From: Paenibacillus ihbetae
GTDB taxonomy: Bacteria; Bacillota; Bacilli; Paenibacillales; Paenibacillaceae
Assembly (NCBI RefSeq): GCF_002741055.1
Contig: NZ_CP016809.1
Coordinates: forward strand, 6,116,501-6,180,500
DNA length: 64,000 bases
Direction: 5' to 3'
In this document: positions 1 to 7,093 of the stretch, piece after piece
Layout: every line of letters starts with the position of its first letter
How positions within the stretch are numbered: the first letter of the stretch is position 1
Position numbers and translations under genes: made by a program
Notes under the pieces: model-generated
What the model was told of the DNA's origin: nothing
What the model saw: the letters and a program-made list of their open reading frames with translations, nothing else
Database searches by the model: none

Positions 1-63
1 GGAAGGTTATTATCCGTGTTATACGAGCTACTTTACGTCCTATTGACCAGTTTGGTATCGGAC

Positions 64-100
64 GCAGCTTCGGGATGACCGAAAGGCTGCTATCCTTTTA
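64..100 (+). terminator. Possible terminator hairpin before yebC
   Basis: Arms at 64-73 and 79-90 can pair (GCAGCTTCGG with CCGAAAGGCTGC, one bulge) and are followed by a short T-rich tract. It may end a gene upstream of the window. Positions 1-63 hold no recognisable gene end. Confidence 0.3.
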
Positions 101-125
101 CATCCCCTGTTTCTTCGCTCTTAAC

Positions 126-154
126 TTGTTCATATTCTCTAATAGAGATATAAT
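126..154 (+). promoter_or_regulatory. Sigma-A type promoter of yebC
   Basis: TTGTTC at 126-131 and a perfect TATAAT at 149-154 are separated by 17 bp. The expected start of transcription, near 161, leaves a ~54-nt leader before the ATG at 215. Confidence 0.6.
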
Positions 155-214
155 GGACGAGGGTATTTGTTGAATACCGGCTACAGATTCAATGATGAAA
201 GAGAGCGGAAAAGT

Positions 215-934
215 ATGGGCCGTAAATGGAATAATATTAAAGAGAAGAAAGCATCCAAGGATGCGAATACAAGTCGCGTGTATGCGAAGTTCGGCGTTGA
301 AATTTATGTCGCCGCGAAGAAGGGTGAGCCGGATCCAGAATCCAACCGTGCACTGAAGGTCGTTCTGGAGCGTGCCAAAACATATAACGTGCCGAAAGCT
401 ATCATTGACCGTGCGCTCGAGAAAGCCAAAGGCAGCGGCGATGAGAACTATGAGGAGCTTCGTTATGAAGGCTTCGGGCCGAATGGCTCCATGATCATTG
501 TCGATGCGCTGACGAACAATGTGAATCGTACAGCTTCCGCTGTACGCGCAGCGTTCAATAAAAACGGCGGCAATATGGGTGTCAGCGGATCGGTTACGTA
601 TATGTTCGATGAAACAGCCGTATTCGGCGTAGAGGGCAAAACTTCCGAGGAGGTTATGGACCTCCTGCTTGAAGCGGACCTGGACGTCCGTGACATTATT
701 GAAGAGGATCAGGCTGTTATCGTTTATGCAGAGCCGGATCAATTCCATGCGGTTCAGGAAGCGTTCAAGAATGCAGGAGTAACCGAGTTTACGGTCGCCG
801 AGCTGACGATGCTGGCGCAAAACTTCGTCACCTTGCCGGAAGATGGCGTAGCCCAGTTCGAGAAGCTGATCGATGCGTTGGAAGACCTCGAAGACGTCCA
901 GCAGGTGTATCATAACGTGGAGTTTGAAGATTAG
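215..934 (+). CDS. yebC: YebC/PmpR family DNA-binding regulatory protein (YeeI type)
   Basis: This 239-residue protein starts [20 protein letters not shown], the hallmark of the YebC family and close to Bacillus YeeI. Family members are cytoplasmic; some act as transcriptional regulators and others help translation of difficult sequences. The ATG at 215 gives the conserved family N-terminus, whereas an in-frame TTG at 167 would add 16 unrelated residues. The gene is intact but chimeric. From about 716 onward the sequence is most simply explained as supplied by an integrated element, because a second copy of the last 72 codons lies at 15401-15619 and encodes exactly the same residues. A sigma-A promoter precedes it. 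Its own terminator is now about 14.7 kb downstream, so read-through into the element is likely. Confidence 0.95.
   Translation: MGRKWNNIKEKKASKDANTSRVYAKFGVEIYVAAKKGEPDPESNRALKVVLERAKTYNVPKAIIDRALEKAKGSGDENYEELRYEGFGPNGSMIIVDALTNNVNRTASAVRAAFNKNGGNMGVSGSVTYMFDETAVFGVEGKTSEEVMDLLLEADLDVRDIIEEDQAVIVYAEPDQFHAVQEAFKNAGVTEFTVAELTMLAQNFVTLPEDGVAQFEKLIDALEDLEDVQQVYHNVEFED
716..774 (+). repeat. attL: 59-bp direct repeat inside yebC
   Basis: This 59-bp stretch is identical to 15401-15459. Homology in the right copy begins exactly at its first base, so it is the most likely strand-exchange region. A second identical block, 851-933 matching 15536-15618, is a less likely alternative. Confidence 0.75.
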
Positions 935-993
935 GATACAAGATTCCTTTTAAATTCAGTGTTTAGATGCTCTTACTGTTGATTCAACCATGG

Positions 994-1018
994 GGAGATA
1001 TCCGAATATCACCGTTTT
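994..1018 (+). terminator. Weak terminator-like hairpin after yebC
   Basis: The arms GGAGATAT and ATATCACC surround CCGA and are followed by GTTTTT. The stem is AT-rich and short, so it would stop few of the transcripts leaving yebC. Confidence 0.3.
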
Positions 1019-1099
1019 TCTCAATCAGCGATGGTATACAATTTGTTGATTGATGAAATTAATTGTGATGAACGTTTTTTCAGAAGTGCTCATTATTTT

Positions 1100-1140
1100 A
1101 ACTCACTTTTTGTATGAAATAACTATACAAGGAGTGAGTT
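1100..1140 (+). promoter_or_regulatory. Inverted repeat burying the recombinase ribosome binding site
   Basis: The 16-nt arms at 1100-1115 and 1125-1140 (14 of 16 pair) enclose a 9-nt loop. The right arm contains the AAGGAG site for the gene starting at 1145, and TTTTT follows at once. A transcript entering from yebC would fold this stem and hide the site. The DNA palindrome could also be a recombinase or repressor binding site. Confidence 0.6.
1106..1129 (+). repeat. Left terminal motif, inverted relative to the right end
   Basis: CTTTT, one or two bases, GTATGAAAT, a short spacer and ATACA occur here. The same order occurs on the opposite strand at 15374-15397. Matching motifs in inverted orientation near both ends suggest arm-type recombinase binding sites. 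This one overlaps the hairpin at 1100-1140. Confidence 0.45.
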
Positions 1141-1144
1141 TTTA

Positions 1145-2056
1145 ATGTTATTAGAGGATGTTTACAAAGAGTTTCTATTTGATTTGGAGATCAAGAATTA
1201 TAGTATCCGAACTATAAAAGGATATAGAAATAATAACAGAGCATTCTTAAATTTTTTAATTAATGAATTTGAAGTGACTGAAGTGGAAGAAGTTAATACT
1301 TCCCATATCAAAGCCTATCTTAGGAACTTAAAAGACAAAGGTTTATCTGAAACCTATATCAATGGAATACAAAAAAACATTCGTTCGTTTTTCCGTTTCA
1401 ATGTAGAAGAAGGATATATTGCTGAAAAAAGAAATCCTGTTCTAGGTTTGAAGTGGATGAAGGAACCAAAGGTTCTAATTCAGACTTTCAATGATGATGA
1501 AGTGAAAAGGATGCTTAACGTTTTTAAAGGGGATTACTATTTAAGTTTACGAAATAAGCTAATTCTGATGTTCTTTGTGGACTTAGGAATCAGAAATTTG
1601 GAATTATGCACTCTTAGTTCTCTTGATGTAAGAGATAGTGTTATAAAGATCCATGGAAAAGGGAATAAGGAAAGACATTTATACATTTCACCTCTTTTGA
1701 AAAAGTACATTATCAAATACGAGAGAGTAAAAGAGGCATATTTTAAAGATAAAATCATGACTGATTCCAATTTTTTTCTATCCCAAAATGGTAAAACTCT
1801 TACTGTTGTTGCAATTGAGGTAATAGTCAAAAAAGCTGGAGTGGAGGCTAAGGTTCGAGAACACATTCGTTGCAGTCCTCATACACTGAGACATTACTAT
1901 GCTCAAAAACAATTAAGATTAGGGTTAGATGTTTACAGTCTTAGCAGATTATTAGGACATGAGTCGACTGTAATCACTAATCGTTATCTACAGTCAATTC
2001 AAGATGAACAGATAATTGAGTTGGCAAAAACAACAAGTCCATTAATGAACTTGTAA
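1145..2056 (+). CDS. Tyrosine recombinase/integrase (XerC/D-like)
   Basis: This 303-residue enzyme should catalyse integration and excision of the surrounding element. The N-terminal SAM-like core-binding domain covers roughly residues 5-90, and the catalytic domain roughly 110-300. All expected active-site residues are visible: Arg150 in LGIRNLEL, Lys175 in GKGNKERH, His246 and Arg249 in PHTLRH, His272 in LLGHES, and the nucleophile Tyr281 in NRYL. The ribosome binding site AAGGAG at 1129-1134 lies in the right arm of an inverted repeat, so translation is probably restrained. No excisionase is recognisable next to it. Unlike large phage integrases it has no long N-terminal arm-binding extension. 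Confidence 0.93.
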   Translation: MLLEDVYKEFLFDLEIKNYSIRTIKGYRNNNRAFLNFLINEFEVTEVEEVNTSHIKAYLRNLKDKGLSETYINGIQKNIRSFFRFNVEEGYIAEKRNPVLGLKWMKEPKVLIQTFNDDEVKRMLNVFKGDYYLSLRNKLILMFFVDLGIRNLELCTLSSLDVRDSVIKIHGKGNKERHLYISPLLKKYIIKYERVKEAYFKDKIMTDSNFFLSQNGKTLTVVAIEVIVKKAGVEAKVREHIRCSPHTLRHYYAQKQLRLGLDVYSLSRLLGHESTVITNRYLQSIQDEQIIELAKTTSPLMNL

Positions 2057-2085
2057 ATTATCGAGGTCTTTTCTAACATTTACCA

Positions 2086-2127
2086 CCTCCTTATCGTTTA
2101 GCAAAACGCTATAATTCGATAAGGAGG
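2086..2127 (+). promoter_or_regulatory. Inverted repeat burying the ligase ribosome binding site
   Basis: Perfect 11-bp arms CCTCCTTATCG (2086-2096) and CGATAAGGAGG (2117-2127) flank a 20-nt loop, and CGTTTTT then ATG follow. The right arm is the Shine-Dalgarno sequence of the ligase gene and the left arm its exact complement. It resembles both an intrinsic terminator for the upstream gene and an RBS-sequestering switch. Confidence 0.7.
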
Positions 2128-2134
2128 CGTTTTT

Positions 2135-3010
2135 ATGTTTATTGAACCGATGTTACTCGCAACAGCAAAAACCCCGTTCTCGGACTTGCACTATATATTC
2201 GAACCTAAAATCGATGGTCACCGCTTGATCTACTCGCAGCAGAAGGATACCGTCCGCCTATACACTCGGAATAACAACGATTGTACGCGTCAATATCCAG
2301 AAATAAACGGCACAACTAATGTTCTGTTTCCACATGACATCGTTTTGGACGGCGAAGTTGCATGCGTTGATCCAGCGACAGGCATCTCTGACTTCGAATC
2401 CGTTATGATACGCTTCCAGGCAAAGAAAGCGGATAAAATCACTGGATTAACTGCAACCCTACCATCCACTTTCGTTATATTCGACGTGTTGCAGTATAAC
2501 GGTAAGGATCTCCGCGCGCTGCGGCTTATGGAGCGCAAAGAAATACTCTCGACTATTCCGTTGCCTTCCTCCAGTTTCGGCATTGTTCCATTCATAGAGG
2601 GAGCCGGCGAGGCGTTGTATACGCAGATTAAGGAGCGAAATATGGAAGGCATTGTCGGTAAACGAAAGGATAGTGTATATGAAACGGGGCGCCGATCAGA
2701 TAAATGGCGCAAGGTTATTAACTGGTCGTACTCTGAAGTATTTATCACTGGATATCGCAAAGAAGAGTTCGGATGGCTGGTAGCCGTGTCTGAGTCACAC
2801 AACGCAAAAATCCGACCAGCAGGTATTATTGAGTTAGGGGCAAATCCCACACATAAAAAGGCGTTTTATAACGTTGTAAAGCCGCTTATTATCGGAGAGG
2901 ATCGCAATTTTGTTTATGTTGAGCCGCGGATTCGGGCGCGTGTGAAGATGAGGAACTGGACGCGATCAGGGATGTTACGGAGCCCAGTTTTTATTGAGTT
3001 TATTGTTTAG
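2135..3010 (+). CDS. ATP-dependent DNA ligase (phage/NHEJ type, YoqV-like)
   Basis: This 291-residue protein is a minimal ATP-dependent ligase that seals nicks through a lysyl-AMP intermediate. Motif I is EPKIDGHR with the adenylated Lys25. Motif III is seen in VIFDVLQYNGKDL, motif IV in EGIVGKRKDS and motif V in SDKWRKV; a C-terminal OB fold follows from about residue 200. No Ku gene is nearby and there is no LigD-type polymerase or nuclease domain. It resembles stand-alone ligases of Bacillus phages such as SPbeta YoqV more than a full repair LigD. Its base composition is less AT-rich than its neighbours, suggesting separate acquisition. A strong terminator follows at 3063. Confidence 0.88.
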   Translation: MFIEPMLLATAKTPFSDLHYIFEPKIDGHRLIYSQQKDTVRLYTRNNNDCTRQYPEINGTTNVLFPHDIVLDGEVACVDPATGISDFESVMIRFQAKKADKITGLTATLPSTFVIFDVLQYNGKDLRALRLMERKEILSTIPLPSSSFGIVPFIEGAGEALYTQIKERNMEGIVGKRKDSVYETGRRSDKWRKVINWSYSEVFITGYRKEEFGWLVAVSESHNAKIRPAGIIELGANPTHKKAFYNVVKPLIIGEDRNFVYVEPRIRARVKMRNWTRSGMLRSPVFIEFIV

Positions 3011-3062
3011 GAGCTTTCTTGATATTTTAGGATGTTGCATTTAATTCAAATGAATCTCCGAT

Positions 3063-3094
3063 GAGACCAAGGATAAATAGCCTTGGTCTCTTTT
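3063..3094 (+). terminator. Terminator after the ligase gene
   Basis: A perfect 10-bp stem GAGACCAAGG / CCTTGGTCTC with an 8-nt loop is followed by TTTT. Confidence 0.9.
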
Positions 3095-3121
3095 ACACGT
3101 GGTAATCCCTTTCCCTTCTAA

Positions 3122-3349
3122 TTATTTTTCTTGCTGGTCCGTTTCCTCTCTAGTTTCATACTTTTCCTGAAAATACTTAGTAATTGCTTCTTCTTTTATT
3201 GTCTGGAAGGATTTGACTTTCGATTTCTCCTTAACTTCATTGGGTATCGGTCCTAAAATTCCCACGACATCAAGTAGACTTTTCTTTTTGACATTATTAC
3301 TAGGATCAGATATTAAAGCCTTTCCGTTATTAATATGTTTGTTGCTCAT
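3122..3349 (-). CDS. Small hypothetical protein, 75 residues
   Basis: It encodes a charged, Lys/Glu-rich protein without a recognised domain, signal peptide or membrane segment. A good GGAGG ribosome binding site lies 8-9 bases before the ATG, and a TATAAT box lies just upstream on the same strand. These favour a real gene over the opposite-strand frame at 3213-3407. A 16-bp palindrome next to the -10 box may be an operator. It is transcribed toward the ligase gene. A role as an antitoxin, anti-restriction protein or phage-type accessory factor is possible but unsupported. Confidence 0.6.
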   Translation of the reverse strand: MSNKHINNGKALISDPSNNVKKKSLLDVVGILGPIPNEVKEKSKVKSFQTIKEEAITKYFQEKYETREETDQQEK

Positions 3350-3370
3350 TTTTCGTATTCCTCCACATTA

Positions 3371-3386
3371 TAAGCTTATAAGCTTA
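3371..3386. promoter_or_regulatory. 16-bp palindrome at the promoter of the small minus-strand gene
   Basis: TAAGCTTATAAGCTTA is a perfect palindrome. It lies immediately upstream of the minus-strand TATAAT box (around 3365-3370), inside the -35/-10 spacer, where a repressor would block transcription. Confidence 0.45.
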
Positions 3387-3514
3387 AGTTCATGTTACTT
3401 AGTATAGTCGGTATCGTTAAAAATAAATATACCATGAAATTTTTATTCGTTCTTGTTTACAACATATTTTGTGATCAATAGAAAAACCAATAAAACATTA
3501 GGAATAACCAATAA

Positions 3515-3543
3515 TTGACAATTATATATTTTTATGATATACT
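3515..3543 (+). promoter_or_regulatory. Near-consensus sigma-A promoter
   Basis: TTGACA (3515-3520) and TATACT (3538-3543) are spaced by 17 bp. Transcription would start near 3550 and meet the hairpin at 3573 almost at once. Confidence 0.75.
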
Positions 3544-3572
3544 CAGTTTATAAATCAAGAGAATAAACCCAA

Positions 3573-3606
3573 AGAGAAAGCCATACTTAGTGGCTTCTCT
3601 TTTTTG
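3573..3606 (+). terminator. Leader terminator/attenuator before the HTH gene
   Basis: The stem AGAGAAAGCCA / TGGCTTCTCT has one bulge and is followed by a six-T run. It lies between the promoter at 3515 and the coding start at 3642, so most transcripts would end as a ~55-nt RNA unless read-through is allowed. Confidence 0.7.
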
Positions 3607-3641
3607 TTTTCTTAGGAGAAATTTATACGGAGGAGAGAAAA

Positions 3642-3839
3642 TTGGATATTTTAAAAGAGTATTACAGAGCAAGACGGCTAAAAGGAAGAATCAGGATAAC
3701 AGAAATTGCTTTGGCAATAGGTTGTACAGTAGGACAGATTAGTAATTGGGAGAATGATAGAGGCTACATGTCAAAAGAGAAAATTTTGATGTACATGAAT
3801 TACATTGACACAAAGGAGAAAGGTGGAGTCGTAAAATGA
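3642..3839 (+). CDS. Small HTH (XRE-like) DNA-binding protein
   Basis: The 65-residue product has a helix-turn-helix pattern at about residues 19-45 (ITEIALAIGCTVGQISNWEN), typical of Cro/XRE-type proteins cut down to the DNA-binding unit. The TTG start is chosen because GGAGGAG lies 7 bases upstream. The stop overlaps the start of the 526-residue protein by four bases (ATGA), so the two are translationally coupled. It may autoregulate the pair, perhaps with the leader terminator at 3573. Confidence 0.72.
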   Translation: MDILKEYYRARRLKGRIRITEIALAIGCTVGQISNWENDRGYMSKEKILMYMNYIDTKEKGGVVK

Positions 3840-5416
3840 GTGCTTGTTTAATATTACAAACACCAACTCAGATTTTTATTGGTGCAGATACAGCCGTATC
3901 AACAAAAGTTAATAACCAACTTTTTAGACTTGATAATAGTGGAATTAAGCTTTATCAAAGAGGTAACAAGGTGATATTTTGTTCAGGTGTGATGGATATG
4001 GCATATCAAGTAATGCTTGAATATCAACGAACAAAGGATGGTACTTTTCAGGATTTACAAAAAATAATGAAGAAGGTTTGTGGCAATGATACCACAGTAA
4101 AACTAACTGTTGTTATTACGGAAGTTAACAGTAAAGGATCAGTTATTTATGAGATCAGTCCAGAAAATAACTTTGAAATTATTACTCAGAGAATGAGTAA
4201 GGATCAGGAGGGGATAGCAATCTGGGCGGCGGGTATTAAAACTACTGAATTAGTTGAAGCTGCTCAGAAGTTAATAACTCAGGGCTTCTCAGTTACGAGT
4301 ATATTTCGTAAAGCATATGAAACGATCTCTTACGAATGTGTAGGGGGTTTTTTAATAGTTAAGCAAGTAACTCAATTTGGAATTATGGAGGTTCTTAATG
4401 AGGCAATAAGTGAACCTGTGGGTATTAAAGTACTCACAGAAGAGCTTTATTACAGATTAATAGTTCAGCATCTTATTATCGCAGAACGATTGATGGGTAA
4501 AATCATTGCAGGTGTAAACCTAGTAATTGACGCAAGCGACTCTTCAGGAAACAAGACGTTCACTGTTGACAGCAGAGGTGTAACCATTGCTGGAACCGCT
4601 CTCACGATCACTGGAGGGCTTCCTCCGAGTCAGTTAGACCCATCCTTCAAAGACAGCTTGGTCAACCTTAACAAGAGCTACAACGGCGTTGTGATCGATG
4701 CTGTGAACGGGTTGGTTATTACTAAGACAGACAACACCGTAAGAACCATTCTGAATGCAACTGAAGGATTCTCTTTTGAAAAGCGGCAGTCTGGTGGAAG
4801 TTGGACCAAGATGTTGTTCTATGAGGCCGCAACAGGAAATCTAAAAGTGAATGGTGAGATCGATGCTTCTGCATTAAAAGTCAGAGGGGTTAATGTATTA
4901 ACCGTAGATGGAAAGATTAGCGCAAATGGAATCGAGCCCCTAGAGGTAGGCAGAAACGTTGTTATGGGACCGAATGCTTACATTAGTTGGTCCAACGTGG
5001 GGGACAAACCATGGATTCCTACTAATGCTACAGAGATTGGAGCGATTCCGAGTACATATATCGATAGCCAAGGTATTTGGACAGGCAAGATTAATGCTAA
5101 CTCAATTGTGGCTGGTACGATAAATGCGGATTTAATTAAAGGTGGCACGATTTCAGGAACAACAATTAGCATTGATACAAATTTAAGGGTTGGGGATAAC
5201 ATTTACTTGGGTAATCAATCATCTTCTTCTAACAAGAGAGTTTATTTTAACAACGGTTCATATATATGGGGTTACGGCTCACCAGGGTGGTCAATAGGAA
5301 TTAAATCAGATAATTTATGGATTGATACAAAGACTGTTGAATATGCTGCAGGAACAAAAATAAATTTTGCGAATGCCGCCGTTTCTGGTTTGAATGTTAC
5401 AGCGAAGTTTGCTTAA
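3836..5416 (+). CDS. Ntn-hydrolase-like domain joined to a phage tail-fibre-like region
   Basis: The 526-residue protein has two unlike halves. Residues 1 to about 200 (starting MSACLILQTPTQIFIGADTA) have the strand pattern and GADTAVS motif of proteasome/HslV-like Ntn hydrolases; after Met removal the first residue would be Ser, a possible N-terminal nucleophile. Residues about 220-526 are rich in Gly, Asn, Ser and Thr with short repeats such as IVAGTINADLIKGGTISG, as in tail fibre or tail-spike proteins. The middle of the gene (about 4505-5040) has higher GC than both ends, suggesting a recombinational join. No other tail, capsid or terminase genes lie nearby. The Ntn assignment is by pattern only, and the function is unknown. 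Confidence 0.55.
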   Translation: MSACLILQTPTQIFIGADTAVSTKVNNQLFRLDNSGIKLYQRGNKVIFCSGVMDMAYQVMLEYQRTKDGTFQDLQKIMKKVCGNDTTVKLTVVITEVNSKGSVIYEISPENNFEIITQRMSKDQEGIAIWAAGIKTTELVEAAQKLITQGFSVTSIFRKAYETISYECVGGFLIVKQVTQFGIMEVLNEAISEPVGIKVLTEELYYRLIVQHLIIAERLMGKIIAGVNLVIDASDSSGNKTFTVDSRGVTIAGTALTITGGLPPSQLDPSFKDSLVNLNKSYNGVVIDAVNGLVITKTDNTVRTILNATEGFSFEKRQSGGSWTKMLFYEAATGNLKVNGEIDASALKVRGVNVLTVDGKISANGIEPLEVGRNVVMGPNAYISWSNVGDKPWIPTNATEIGAIPSTYIDSQGIWTGKINANSIVAGTINADLIKGGTISGTTISIDTNLRVGDNIYLGNQSSSSNKRVYFNNGSYIWGYGSPGWSIGIKSDNLWIDTKTVEYAAGTKINFANAAVSGLNVTAKFA

Positions 5417-5495
5417 GGGTAGAAATAATACATTTAGTCTTAAAATAGCAAAACAACACCAGATAAATGTAACCGTATTGATTATAGGATCTTAA

Positions 5496-5579
5496 TTCCA
5501 AGTTAAGGATGGGCACTACAATGATTCTGGAGCAGAATACGAACTACGTGGTATTAGATTAGATAAGTTCCTCAAATGA
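5496..5579 (+). pseudogene. Possible remnant of a tail-protein C-terminus
   Basis: A 27-codon open stretch with no start codon, bounded by a stop just upstream, reads like a protein end (DSGAEYELRGIRLDKFLK) and stops right at a terminator. It may be the original end of the preceding tail-like gene left after a deletion. It is short, so chance is possible. Confidence 0.25.
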
Positions 5580-5596
5580 GGGGCTTGTCTTTTTTA
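5562..5596 (+). terminator. Terminator after the tail-like gene
   Basis: The stem GATAAG-CCTC / GAGG-CTTGTC with small internal mismatches is followed by TTTTTT. The rest of 5417-5768 contains no other convincing gene; 5597-5768 is AT-rich leader sequence. Confidence 0.75.
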
Positions 5597-5768
5597 GTGC
5601 CGTAAGTTGAAAAAGCAATGGGGAAGATGACGAATTATGTTTACAGTTACCCAAAAGAGTAAACGTGGTGAAAAACTAAATACTTCCCTTAGATAAATAT
5701 ATAAAACATGGTTTAGAACCAGTTTTAGTATGTCTTAAATATGATAATTGAATGGAGTTGTATGGTTA

Positions 5769-6758
5769 ATGAAAGCAAATGATATAGTGAAAAAGTTGAG
5801 TATTCGGATGACTAGTGAAGAAGAAATCCCCAAGATTTACTTGCCAAATGAAATATTTCAGGATCTTTCGAGTTCTACTATTCTACATAAGAGAGGTTCC
5901 AGTCATATTGCGTTTGCTTATTCCTATGTTTATTTAAACTACTGGCTATATAGATACTGTAAATATAATGAGGATAATAAAATTACCAGGGAAGACATAA
6001 AGGAAATATTGGGATACGGGAGAAAGTATAAAAAGTTAGATTATATTATCAAAAAAAATGGACTTTTGGATCAAGTTGGATATACAGCTACTACTACAGA
6101 CTATCCAATTTCATGGACTCTCGATGAAGATAACATCTTGCATTTCACAACTATTAAGGATCACAAGGCTATGTATGGAACATCGCCAAACATACAAGAT
6201 AGAAACTTTAAAGTCAAGTTCCCTGTTAAGGCTTTTCATAGGACAGAGGAGTCACAGAACGAACAATTGCTTGATGGGACGTTTTATGAAATAGAAAATA
6301 CACATCAAATACCGTTTGAAGTATTCCTTTACTGTATGGAACATGATGATATAAATTGTATTGGCTTTTACCTGTACAGTTATCTAAAGTGTAAAAGTGA
6401 TTTATATAAAAATGATGTGACTATTTCCCATCAAAGGCTAATAACCGAAACAGGTATAAGAAAGGATTGTGTGGATCGTTACCTCGAAGCTCTTATGAAA
6501 CACAAGATGATTGATGGCGACATACAGCAATTTGTGATGAATTTACCACAACATCTAAGGAAAGCAAATAACTATAAAGTTAATAAAGTTTCTGATTTCC
6601 GTATAAGTGAGGTCAATAAAAGAAAAGTAATAAGTTTGTACAATTATAAGAAACACAACCCAGAGCTGTTTGAAGAAGAAAAGAACGAAAAAGCGGATAA
6701 CGGATATAAAAATCTCGAAAACAGATTTGGCTTAGATGACAGTATGTTACCATTTTAA
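5769..6758 (+). CDS. Replication-initiator-like or HTH protein, function uncertain
   Basis: The product is about 329 residues from the ATG at 5769 (GGAG 11 bases upstream); a TTG at 5748 would add seven. The N-terminal half has helical segments resembling tandem winged helices (RKYKKLDYIIKKNGLLDQVG). The second half has another HTH-like unit around TISHQRLITETGIRKDCVDR followed by a basic, charged tail. This layout is reminiscent of phage replisome-organiser or plasmid initiator proteins, but no conserved motif proves it. A ~48-bp imperfect inverted repeat starts 22 bp after the stop, which fits an initiator with its origin. It could equally be a regulator. Confidence 0.5.
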   Translation: MKANDIVKKLSIRMTSEEEIPKIYLPNEIFQDLSSSTILHKRGSSHIAFAYSYVYLNYWLYRYCKYNEDNKITREDIKEILGYGRKYKKLDYIIKKNGLLDQVGYTATTTDYPISWTLDEDNILHFTTIKDHKAMYGTSPNIQDRNFKVKFPVKAFHRTEESQNEQLLDGTFYEIENTHQIPFEVFLYCMEHDDINCIGFYLYSYLKCKSDLYKNDVTISHQRLITETGIRKDCVDRYLEALMKHKMIDGDIQQFVMNLPQHLRKANNYKVNKVSDFRISEVNKRKVISLYNYKKHNPELFEEEKNEKADNGYKNLENRFGLDDSMLPF

Positions 6759-6779
6759 CCGTAGGAGGTTTGCCTTAAG

Positions 6780-6909
6780 GTGATAGTGAAAAGTAAAAGG
6801 TATCAAAATCAGGGTTATTAAATATATGTCTGTTTGTCTGAAATTAATATACTGTCATCAACGTATATTATAATAACCCTGAAATGGATACCTTTTGCTT
6901 TTCAATCAC
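6780..6909. repeat. Long imperfect inverted repeat (possible origin or cruciform)
   Basis: The left arm 6780-6828 and right arm 6862-6909 match over about 48 bp with few differences, sharing AAAAGGTATC and TCAGGGTTATTA blocks, around a ~33-bp AT-rich centre. There is no T-run, so it is unlikely to be a simple terminator. It could be an origin, a cruciform target or a small MITE-like repeat. The remaining gap to 7093 holds only a short hairpin at 7035. Confidence 0.6.
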
Positions 6910-7034
6910 AAAAGGTATTTTTCAAACATCAAGTCGCCCAATTGGTATAATCATGGTTTTAAGAAAAAATGAATGCTAGAGTACTTCAACGGTTCCAGTG
7001 TACAAGAGTTTCCAACAACTGTATTATAGGAGGG

Positions 7035-7064
7035 GGACAACATTATATTTTTGATTGTCCTTTT
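7035..7064 (+). terminator. Hairpin with T-run in the leader of the HEPN gene
   Basis: GGACAA / TTGTCC arms with a 14-nt loop are followed by TTTTA, 30 bp before the start at 7094. AGGAGGG just upstream could serve a leader peptide, but none of useful size is seen. It may be a weak attenuator. Confidence 0.35.
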
Positions 7065-7093
7065 ATACTGTTGATGCATGGAGCTGAGGATAT

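Noticed and set aside
98-913. Long minus-strand open frame across yebC
   Set aside because: It lies antisense to a clearly conserved gene, and the frame reflects yebC codon bias. The same peptide appears antisense to the displaced copy at 15401-15598.
851-933. Alternative crossover block near the yebC stop
   Set aside because: It is identical in both copies but would require the element to carry a non-functional upstream yebC piece. The block at 716-774, where homology in the right copy begins, is simpler.
2135-3010. Full non-homologous end-joining system
   Set aside because: No Ku gene, and the ligase lacks LigD polymerase and phosphoesterase domains.
3213-3407. Plus-strand 64-residue frame opposite the small gene at 3122
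   Set aside because: No ribosome binding site and hydrophobic low-quality content; the minus-strand frame has an RBS and -10 box.
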